The notes beneath the pieces were generated by a model. It did not search any database. It saw only the letters and a program-made list of their open reading frames with translations, and was not told where the DNA came from. A stretch of 23,033 nt of DNA from Dichotomicrobium sp046543175 (GTDB lineage: Bacteria; Pseudomonadota; Alphaproteobacteria; Rhizobiales; Rhodomicrobiaceae), in NCBI GenBank assembly GCA_046543175.1, contig JBKGZY010000016.1, positions 1-23,033 of the forward strand, written 5' to 3'. Position numbers and translations under genes: made by a program. Of this stretch, positions 7,664 to 14,165 are shown piece after piece. The first letter of the stretch is position 1. Each line of letters starts with the position of its first letter.

Positions 7664-8845
7664 ATGGTCACATCCGCCGAAAGGCTGCGCGCCTATCAGG
7701 GCCCGGCGCTGTTCAGCTACGGCTTCCGGCCGTTTTTCCTCGGGGGGGCGCTGTGGGCGGCCTTAACAATGGCCGCCTTCATTATCGCACTGACAGGCGC
7801 GATCGCGATACCGAGCGCGATGCCGCCGACCGTTTGGCACGCCCATGAACTGCTTTACGGATTCCTGCCCGCGATCGTTGCCGGGTTCATCCTCACCGCC
7901 GTGCCCAACTGGACCGGGCGGCTGCCCATCGCCGGCTGGCCGCTCGCCGGACTGGCAGGGCTGTGGCTCGCCGGGCGCATCGCGATCGCGTTCTCGGGCG
8001 TAATCGGCGCGGGCATGGCCGCAGCCATCGACGCGGCGTTCCTGCTTGTGCTGATCGCCGTGATCGGACGCGAGATCGTCGCAGGGGGCAACACCCGCAA
8101 CCTCAAGGTGCTTGTACTCATCGGGCTATTGTTCGCGGGAAACGCAGCGTTCCACGCCGAGTTCATGGCGCAGGGCTTCGCGGATTACGGGAACCGGGTG
8201 GGTATCGGCGCGGCGGTCATGCTCATCGTCGTGATCGGCGGGCGGATCGTGCCGAGCTTCACCCGGAACTGGCTGGTGCGCGAGAACCCCGGCGGCCTGC
8301 CCGCGCCGATGGACCGCTTCGACATCGCCGCAATCCTTGTCGCAGCCGCCGCCATCGCCGCGTGGGTCGCCGCGCCGCTGAATGCCGTCACGGGCGCGCT
8401 GCTGGCGCTGGCCGGCGCCCTGCATCTCGGTCGGCTTGCACGCTGGCGCGGCTGGCGCACATTTGCCGAGCCGCTGGTGACGGTTCTGCACCTCGGCTAT
8501 GCCTTTATCCCGCTCGGCTTCGCCGTGCTGGCCCTTTCGGTGTTCTCCCCGGCGATCATCCCGCCATCTTCGGCGGTTCACGGCTGGACCGCCGGCGCCG
8601 TCGGAGTGATGACGCTTGCGGTCATGACGCGCGCGAGCCTCGGCCACACCGGGGGCGCCCTGACCGCCTCCCCCGCAATTGTCGCGATCTACGCCGCCGT
8701 CACGCTCGGCGCGCTCGCGCGTCTTGTTTCCGGCCTCGGCATCATGCATGAGCCGATGCTCCACCTCGCCGCGCTCGGCTGGATGGGCGCATTCGCCGGC
8801 TTTGTCTTTGTATTCGCGCCCCACCTTCTCTGTGCGCAGAGCTGA
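7664..8845 (+). CDS. nnrS: NnrS family haem/copper membrane protein
   Basis: A 393-aa protein with about twelve hydrophobic segments, typical of NnrS. This family is reported to bind haem and copper and to protect cells against nitrosative stress. Diagnostic parts are FSYGFRPFFLGGALWA (about 17-32), WHAHELLYGFLPAIVAGF (about 59-76), GGRIVPSFTRNWL, and TRASLGHTGG. The conserved His residues in WHAHE and GHTGG are probable metal ligands. I chose the ATG at 7664, with GGAG at 7653-7656; the frame is open upstream to 7553, but that includes the operator. It is divergent from nsrR-nnrU. Confidence 0.94.
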   Translation: MVTSAERLRAYQGPALFSYGFRPFFLGGALWAALTMAAFIIALTGAIAIPSAMPPTVWHAHELLYGFLPAIVAGFILTAVPNWTGRLPIAGWPLAGLAGLWLAGRIAIAFSGVIGAGMAAAIDAAFLLVLIAVIGREIVAGGNTRNLKVLVLIGLLFAGNAAFHAEFMAQGFADYGNRVGIGAAVMLIVVIGGRIVPSFTRNWLVRENPGGLPAPMDRFDIAAILVAAAAIAAWVAAPLNAVTGALLALAGALHLGRLARWRGWRTFAEPLVTVLHLGYAFIPLGFAVLALSVFSPAIIPPSSAVHGWTAGAVGVMTLAVMTRASLGHTGGALTASPAIVAIYAAVTLGALARLVSGLGIMHEPMLHLAALGWMGAFAGFVFVFAPHLLCAQS

Positions 8846-9285
8846 CATGATGACGGGGAGACGGTTGATGTAATCGCATGTGAAGAATTTGCAAGACGCT
8901 GATTTCGCGCTGGAATCGGCAGTTATCCGGAACCCTGGAGCATTTTTCCGCAACAGCCCGTAAGCTGTGCTTCAGCATTTCCCGCCCGGCACGCAAGCTC
9001 GGGTGGCAGCCCGGGAAGACTTGGTGTATTCTTTAGACAGTTGTCCACAGATCCCCGGATGAGGAATGCACAACCCAATGTGATGACCGGTGCGCGATCA
9101 CGTTGGTGGCGGGTTCACAACGATCGGTCTTCCACGAGACGGTGGAGAAAGAGCGATCAAGGCGGCGCTTTTGAGATCGGTCACCCAGGCCGGTCCAGCG
9201 TTTCCACATGACGACGGGCCAAGCCGCTCGTCCGCGCGATACAAGCGCCGCACTCAGGCCCGCAGGTCAATTTCACGAGGCAGCC
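8846..9285. other. Intergenic region, no supported gene
   Basis: About 440 bp between nnrS and the next gene. Short open frames here lack a ribosome binding site or sensible composition. I found no FNR/NNR box: the nearest sequence is a TTGAT half-site at 8865-8869 without a partner. No clear terminator follows nnrS. Confidence 0.5.
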
Positions 9286-9723
9286 ATGTTCTACCCGAGT
9301 CCTTCGAGCGATCGCCGCTATTTTGATGAGAACAGCATTCCCGATGACGTTTGGCGGGTGTTGCGTACCGCTTCGATTCTCAGCATCGCCGAATTTCGGG
9401 TATTTGAAATCGCCTATCATCGCTGGTTCGGCGATTTTGCTACCGAGAAGACGATCGAAAGATACTTCGTGCCTTACATGTTCGAAGACCGCGTCCCGAT
9501 GTGGGTGCGCGCCTTCTGTTCCCATGTCATCAGCAAATACAACGACGATATGCTGGAACCCCGGGAATTTGGCATTGTGCCGCCATCCACCTCACGGGAA
9601 CAGCAGGTGCGCGGGGCGGAAATCGCGTTCTGGATTGTTGTTGGCCTCGTCACGCTGTTTCTGCTTTCCGACGCGGCAAGCCAACTCCTCGGAACCGAGT
9701 GCATGCTGCCGCCGTGCTACTGA
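9286..9723 (+). CDS. Unrecognised 145-aa protein with one C-terminal membrane segment
   Basis: I do not recognise the family. The protein begins MFYPSPSSDRRYF and has a soluble, aromatic-rich N-terminal 110 residues (DDVWRVLRTA, EFRVFEIAYHRWFGDFA, YFVPYMFEDRVPMWVRAF). One hydrophobic segment follows at about 116-138 (AEIAFWIVVGLVTLFLLSDA), and a short Cys-containing tail ends PPCY. It therefore looks like a C-tail-anchored membrane protein. The open frame extends to 9208, but GAGG at 9277-9280 and composition favour the ATG at 9286. It is followed on the same strand by another small membrane protein, with a palindromic repeat between. Confidence 0.65.
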   Translation: MFYPSPSSDRRYFDENSIPDDVWRVLRTASILSIAEFRVFEIAYHRWFGDFATEKTIERYFVPYMFEDRVPMWVRAFCSHVISKYNDDMLEPREFGIVPPSTSREQQVRGAEIAFWIVVGLVTLFLLSDAASQLLGTECMLPPCY

Positions 9724-9881
9724 CGCAACGGGACAGACCTTTTTGCGACGGCGTCACGGCGAGCGGGATTCTCGTCGCGTTCGCGGCGCGAAGGGGGTGC
9801 CCAACCGGCTGGAAATTGCTTAATATTGAACGCAGGCTGGCGCTTGCGGCGAGCGGCCAGTTCCGCGACCGGCAAAGTCAC

Positions 9882-9920
9882 AGAGCATTTTCAGCAAAAG
9901 TGGTTCCCACTTTTCAGATC
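9882..9920. repeat. Short copy of the AGAGCATTTTCAGCAAAAGTGG repeat
   Basis: AAAAGTGG (9896-9903) and CCACTTTT (9907-9914) form an 8-bp stem with a 3-base loop. The first 22 bases match the repeat at 20448 in all but one position. This is an intergenic repeat type frequent in Hyphomicrobiales. It precedes the 60-aa gene. Confidence 0.85.
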
Positions 9921-9965
9921 GCGCCTTATAAGCGAATAACCGGCGAACGTTCGGGATGCCCAGTC

Positions 9966-10148
9966 ATGGAGAACGGTGAAGACCTCGTAAACTGGATCTT
10001 CGTGATCGTAACGGCGGCGATTGCGTTTCACGGCCTGACTTACCGCGACGCCAACGGGGATCGCCCGTGGGTTCACCTCCTGTTCGGCTCGATCGCGCTC
10101 ATTTTCTGCATCCGCGTCGTCTTCGCCGATATTCTCGAACTGTGGTGA
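9966..10148 (+). CDS. Unrecognised 60-aa protein with two membrane segments
   Basis: The protein starts MENGEDLVNWIFV. Two hydrophobic segments, about 8-25 and 36-56, are joined by a short polar loop (TYRDANGDRPW), suggesting a helical hairpin in the membrane. The frame is open further upstream, but that part reads through the repeat and has poor composition. No strong ribosome binding site is visible before 9966, so the start is uncertain. The minus-strand open frame over the same bases has no such pattern and is taken as a shadow. Function unknown. Confidence 0.55.
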   Translation: MENGEDLVNWIFVIVTAAIAFHGLTYRDANGDRPWVHLLFGSIALIFCIRVVFADILELW

Positions 10149-10199
10149 GGCGCTGCCCGCGCAGAGGATGACAGAGATCGCGGGCCGCTTCTTTGGAAG

Positions 10200-10778
10200 T
10201 CATCGCTCATAAGGGCGCTGCTGCGCGTCGAGTTCGGGGACCCGCAACACGCGCTCCTCCGGCGGCAACGACATCTGGTGCTTGAGATAGCCCAGCCGGT
10301 CCGCAATCGTCGGCGGCACCTCCTGCACATTGTGGAGCAGGCGGTCGAGCCAATGCATTCCCTCGGTCACGGTTGGCTCTGTGCTGACCGCTTTCTCATA
10401 ATCCTCGATGGCTTTCCGGTATCTTCCCTCGTGGTCGTGGATGATTCCGCGGATGGCATAGTAGCCGCCGAAATCGGGCTTCGTCGCAATGGCCTGCTCG
10501 ATGGCCGTCAGCGCCTCCTCGTATTGCTGCAACTGCACATACGTGTTCGCCAGCCCGCGCCAGGCGGGCGCGTAATCGGGATTTTCCCTGAGCGACTGCT
10601 TGTAGAGTTCGAGCGCCTTGTCGTAGGAGCCGGCGTTGAAGGAGCTGTTGGCATCGACATAAGCGATTTCGCCCGGGTCGAACGAGGAAAAATGCCTGTA
10701 CACCTCAATGGACAGGACGGACACCCCCAGAACAATGGCTACCCATTTGAGCGTGTTGTATATGCGATCGTCTTTCAT
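10200..10778 (-). CDS. Membrane-anchored tetratricopeptide repeat protein
   Basis: A 192-aa protein with an N-terminal membrane segment at about 10-25 (LKWVAIVLGVSVLSIEV) and about three TPR units: 36-70 (GSYDKALELYKQSLRENPDYAPAW), 71-103 (GLANTYVQLQQYEEALTAIE) and 105-137 (YYAIRGIIHDHEGRYRKAIE). The unit ends in ENPDYAP and ATKPDFG have the expected proline and aspartate. The tail (about 138-192) is not TPR-like. TPRs bind partner proteins, so this is probably a scaffold facing the periplasm or cytoplasm at the membrane; the partner is unknown. Its start overlaps the stop of the 81-aa gene by four bases, so the two are co-translated. Confidence 0.85.
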   Translation of the reverse strand: MKDDRIYNTLKWVAIVLGVSVLSIEVYRHFSSFDPGEIAYVDANSSFNAGSYDKALELYKQSLRENPDYAPAWRGLANTYVQLQQYEEALTAIEQAIATKPDFGGYYAIRGIIHDHEGRYRKAIEDYEKAVSTEPTVTEGMHWLDRLLHNVQEVPPTIADRLGYLKHQMSLPPEERVLRVPELDAQQRPYER

Positions 10779-11020
10779 GAACGACCCGGAATGCCGAACA
10801 CGTTATAGTTGAACAGGGCGGCAAACGCCACGGCCACGACGATGCCGATGAAACGGGCGCGGTTCAGTTGGCCCTGCCGCTCTGCCTCGCTCGTGGCCCG
10901 CCCCAGCTTGGCTTCAAGCCGGCGTACGCTCAACACCCAGATAAGCTTTGAAATCGGGAAGAAAAGCAGCACCGCCAGTATTGCGGTGGAACCCCAGAAC
11001 CATGCCAGACCCGCATCCAT
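10775..11020 (-). CDS. Small membrane protein coupled to the TPR protein
   Basis: An 81-aa protein with two hydrophobic segments, about 5-30 (AWFWGSTAILAVLLFFPISK) and 57-74 (FIGIVVAVAFAALFNYNV). They flank a charged helix rich in Arg, Glu and Lys (RRLEAKLGRATSEAERQGQ). GGGAGG at 11028-11033 precedes the ATG. The stop overlaps the start of the TPR gene (ATGA), so it is the first gene of a two-gene unit. I do not recognise a family; it may hold the TPR protein at the membrane, which is inference from coupling only. Confidence 0.75.
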   Translation of the reverse strand: MDAGLAWFWGSTAILAVLLFFPISKLIWVLSVRRLEAKLGRATSEAERQGQLNRARFIGIVVAVAFAALFNYNVFGIPGRS

Positions 11021-11088
11021 CGCGTGGCCTCCCGCCGGATCTACTTGCCATTGCTAGACGCCAGCACGCCGATAGGTCGTCTGGAATT

Positions 11089-11119
11089 GAATGGGCCGCC
11101 CTTTAAGGGCGGCCCATTC
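11089..11119. terminator. Strong hairpin after the sodium:solute symporter gene
   Basis: GAATGGGCCGCCC (11089-11101) and GGGCGGCCCATTC (11107-11119) are exact complements around a TTTAA loop, giving a 13-bp GC-rich stem 19 bp beyond the stop of the minus-strand symporter gene. No long T run follows on either strand, so termination may be imperfect. It also insulates the 81-aa/TPR unit, whose start lies 68 bp further on. Confidence 0.75.
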
Positions 11120-11138
11120 CGGTTCTTTCCAGCGGTGC

Positions 11139-13136
11139 CTAGGGCTTGTCAAGGTCCAGACGCGCCCGGCCTTCGCCGAGATCGCCGATATCTTCGACAA
11201 GCGCCTCGACTTCGCGCGTGGGAACCGTAGACATCCGCAGATTGTAGGCCAAGAACCACATCATGTAGACGCCAATGGCCCAAAACAGGATCTGCCAGGC
11301 CCAGATCGAGGGAATGCCGAACATCCAGCTCGCGGGCTCGTTCGGATTGCCGAAGATCCAGTTGCCGATGACCGCGCCCGGCCCGATCGCGAAGAAGAAC
11401 CACAACAGCGTTATGATCCACGCCGCCGGGATCAGGCGCTGCTTCTCCGCCGGCATGGTGGCATGTTCGCGCAGGAAGTCGTGATACTTCATGCGGTGAG
11501 CAAGCGCCTCACGATTCTGCGTCACCGCCGAGAGCAGGATCGCGGCGCCCAGATTGAACAGGATGCCCCAGAAGGCGGAATGCATCGTCAGCGGCCAGCG
11601 GCCCCACGGCAGCGTAAAGCCGAAGAAGCCGGCGATCTGCTGCCCGATGGTTTCGGTGAGGATGACAGCGACGATGCCGAGGAACAGGCCCACGGTGATG
11701 CCCGTGCGCGTGAACCAGGGCGCGTAGCACACCGCGATCAGCGCCGGCCACATCTGGAAACCGAATGCAACCGCCAATCCGCCGAGCAACACCAGCGCAT
11801 CCGCGGATGTCGTCGCCACGAGCAGAGCCGCGAGAACGATGAAGAGAACGCCCATCCGGCCCCAGAACTTCTGGGTGGCGTGCGAGGCGTTCGGGAGGAT
11901 GTAGTGCTTGAGCAGGTCACGCGTCAGCATACCGCCGGCGGTGGACATGTACGCCGCGCCCGTGGACTGCATCGCCGCCAGCGCACAGACGGCCAGCAGG
12001 CCCACGAGCCAGGGCATGCTGTCACCGAGTGTACCGATCAGAAGCGGCACAATCAGTCCTTGTCCGCCGGGTGCTTCCATTATGTTGTTCACGCCGTAGT
12101 CCCGCTCGAGCACGGGGCCCAGAACGTTGGTGACGACCTCGGGATGGGCCTCGGCGAACCCGCCGTTGGCGCCCAGCAAGTGACCGCCGACACCCTGCAT
12201 GGCCGTGAAGACGAACAGGATCAGGCCGATGCCGAAGGCAGACGCCCAGACCTGCTGCGGCGCGAACGGGGCCGGATTCTTGTTGGAGAACGCCCACATG
12301 GAGAAGGCCGGCGAGGACTGGATGCCCATGAGCGCGAACATGTAGGTGAGCACCATCATGCCGGTCCATGCGCCGCCAACGGCCGAGGGGCCGTTGCTCA
12401 CGAACTGTATGACGCCGGGAATCGCGATGTAATGACTATAGCCCTCCGGCGTACGAACCTCGTCATATTCCGAAAGAGCCGCGAGACCCTCGGTCAGCCG
12501 GTCCCATCCCCCGACGGCATTCATGGCGATGATGCCGATCGCGACGATACCAAAGGCCAGAAGGATAGCTTGCAGCGTATCCACGTAGGCCACGGCGCGC
12601 AGGCCGCCTGACGCCACGTAGATGAACACGACCGCAGACAACAGCCACATGCCAACGGTAATCGTGAGCAGGTTGTCGGTCAGGACGTTGAACAGGAAGC
12701 CGGAGGCGCGCAACTGCAAGCCGAGATACGGGATCGAGAAGCAGAGCGCCACGACCACGGTAAGTATTCGCACCGCGTCACCGCGGAAATAATCAGAGAA
12801 CAGCTCCCCCGGCGTTACGTAGCCGTACCGTTTACCCAGCATCCATTGACGTTTCAGGAATAAGACACCGGTGAAGGGGATCGTGATAGCATAAAACGAG
12901 GCATATGCGTATTGGAATCCGTCCCTGTACAACAGTCCGGGATGGCCCATGAAAGTCCAGCCCGAAAAGGATGTTGCGGTCGCAGCGAGAACGAAAACCC
13001 AAAGTGAAATGCCGCGTCCCGCGATGAAATAATCACTTGCAGTTCTTGACGATATCGCCCCTTTAATGCCCCAGAAAATGCAATATCCCCAATAGAGAAC
13101 AACGAATATTAATAGCCAAACCAGTTTTGCATCCAT
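11139..13136 (-). CDS. Sodium:solute symporter family protein
   Basis: A 665-aa transporter of the SSS family with about 13-14 hydrophobic segments; it should move a solute together with Na+ across the inner membrane. Family traits seen are an N-terminal helix followed by SRTASDYFIAGRGISLWVF (about 29-48), ATATSFSGWTFMGHPGLLY (about 52-70), YVASGGLRAVAYVDTLQA (about 173-190), and LAAMQSTGAAYMSTAGGMLT (about 389-408). It is longer than typical 500-550-aa members, with extra helices and a charged cytoplasmic tail (about 635-665). GGGGAGGAG at 13146-13154 supports the ATG. The substrate cannot be read from sequence; monocarboxylates such as acetate are only one option. It is divergent from the exonuclease-CBS-DUF294 gene, with a tRNA between. 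Confidence 0.92.
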   Translation of the reverse strand: MDAKLVWLLIFVVLYWGYCIFWGIKGAISSRTASDYFIAGRGISLWVFVLAATATSFSGWTFMGHPGLLYRDGFQYAYASFYAITIPFTGVLFLKRQWMLGKRYGYVTPGELFSDYFRGDAVRILTVVVALCFSIPYLGLQLRASGFLFNVLTDNLLTITVGMWLLSAVVFIYVASGGLRAVAYVDTLQAILLAFGIVAIGIIAMNAVGGWDRLTEGLAALSEYDEVRTPEGYSHYIAIPGVIQFVSNGPSAVGGAWTGMMVLTYMFALMGIQSSPAFSMWAFSNKNPAPFAPQQVWASAFGIGLILFVFTAMQGVGGHLLGANGGFAEAHPEVVTNVLGPVLERDYGVNNIMEAPGGQGLIVPLLIGTLGDSMPWLVGLLAVCALAAMQSTGAAYMSTAGGMLTRDLLKHYILPNASHATQKFWGRMGVLFIVLAALLVATTSADALVLLGGLAVAFGFQMWPALIAVCYAPWFTRTGITVGLFLGIVAVILTETIGQQIAGFFGFTLPWGRWPLTMHSAFWGILFNLGAAILLSAVTQNREALAHRMKYHDFLREHATMPAEKQRLIPAAWIITLLWFFFAIGPGAVIGNWIFGNPNEPASWMFGIPSIWAWQILFWAIGVYMMWFLAYNLRMSTVPTREVEALVEDIGDLGEGRARLDLDKP

Positions 13137-13582
13137 GATGACATACTCCTCCCCAGAAGCTTCGAGTCATGCGCCTTGTCGGAGTGGCGACGTGTGGACT
13201 CAATTCTTATTAGGCACACTTTCCCACCCGCAGATTGGGTAACGCAAGGCGATTTTCGTCAATTGGCCAAAAGTTTAATACGCGTTGTAGCGCCCCCACA
13301 GGACGTCGGACAAGGGTGCGGATGGACGGGCAACAGTCAGGTCATGTGTGGAGCGTGTCGCCCCTCGACGGGGATGGGCGATAGGGCGCAAGCACAGCCG
13401 CCCGGCAGGTTAGTGAATATTGTTGGCCTGGGGAGCCTGTTCCGGCGGGTTGCTGCAGGCGTGTACGACGACCGGTCAGCCGTCACCGAGCCGGGTCTCT
13501 TGTGAGGCTCCACAGCAGGCCCAAGGCCGGGGCAAAAAAGCAACCGATGGAGGTGGAGGACGGCCAAGCTTATTGATTTTGC
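13137..13582. other. Intergenic region upstream of the symporter
   Basis: About 446 bp that hold the symporter's 5' control region next to 13146-13154. I see no convincing gene: short frames on both strands lack ribosome binding sites. A segment at 13424-13439 (TGGCCTGGGGAGCCTG) loosely resembles the 3' end of the neighbouring tRNA. Confidence 0.45.
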
Positions 13583-13656
13583 TGGCTGGGGAACCTGGAT
13601 TCGAACCAGGACCTACGGAGTCAGAGTCCGCTGTTCTACCGTTAAACTATTCCCCA
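13583..13656 (-). tRNA. tRNA-Gln (anticodon CTG)
   Basis: On the minus strand the acceptor arm TGGGGAA pairs fully with TTCCCCA, followed by discriminator G and encoded CCA. The T arm carries GGTTCGAATCC. The anticodon arm GCGGA-CTCTGAC-TCCGT gives loop CTCTGAC with anticodon CTG, which reads CAG (Gln). The total of 74 bases including CCA fits. It resembles the E. coli glnV-type sequence around TTCTGAT. Confidence 0.95.
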
Positions 13657-14165
13657 AAAGCAAGCAAAATCAGCGTGTTACGCCTTCGGCCGACGAGCGC
13701 AAGACATCCTTGTCCTGCTTGATTGATAACCTATTTCACCCCTTGTCCCGATGCAAGAGGTCAAAGCCCGTTAACCCGGCGCTCTCTTTGGTTCGACAGT
13801 GACATGGCGTCTTGCGCGTCGGCTCGCCAGCGAACGGGAACATCTCGCCTACAGGAACGCCGTGCACGCCGCTTGAAGAGGGGCGGGAGGTTTCGGTCCC
13901 ATTAAATGCTTCCATAACGTTTGGTCAAACGTTGAGTGTTTGCTAGGGAAGAAGTCTGACATTGAGGCCCGCATGCCACCCGTCTGTCGCTCAAATGTAA
14001 GCTTCAAAAGCTCCACGACATGCAACAAGTTGCTGGTGGTCCTCGTGATTCAGACATTTGCTCGGGCAGGCGCTGCGACGGAGGCATATGTCTGGATCGG
14101 ACCATCAGGGCTCATTCGAACAATGACGCAGCCCTCATCGCTTGACGTCAAATCGGGGGCCACAA
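13657..14165. other. Intergenic region between tRNA-Gln and the exonuclease fusion
   Basis: About 509 bp with no gene that I can support. Open frames at 13723-13905 and 13940-14179 lack ribosome binding sites and recognisable protein features. The region contains one perfect palindrome, listed separately. Probable promoters for the downstream gene are not obvious by eye. Confidence 0.5.
13916..13933. promoter_or_regulatory. Perfect 18-bp palindrome, candidate operator
   Basis: AACGTTTG (13916-13923) and CAAACGTT (13926-13933) are exact reverse complements separated by GT. The size and symmetry are those of a dimeric repressor site. It lies 232 bp upstream of the exonuclease-CBS-DUF294 start. 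The binding protein is unknown, and no regulator gene is adjacent. Confidence 0.4.

Noticed and set aside
8865..8880. TTGATGTAATCGCATG as an FNR/NNR box after nnrS.
   Set aside because: Only the left half-site TTGAT matches; the right half differs too much from ATCAA.
8126..8953. A 275-codon minus-strand frame over nnrS.
   Set aside because: Antisense shadow; rich in Arg, Gly and Asp with no domain, whereas the + strand encodes NnrS.
11091..12611. A 506-codon + strand frame opposite the symporter.
   Set aside because: It is the antisense shadow of a clear SSS transporter; its product is charged and low in hydrophobic residues with no recognisable domain.
13337..13567. A 76-codon minus-strand frame between tRNA-Gln and the symporter.
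   Set aside because: No ribosome binding site, no recognisable protein pattern, and unlike codon use of neighbouring genes.
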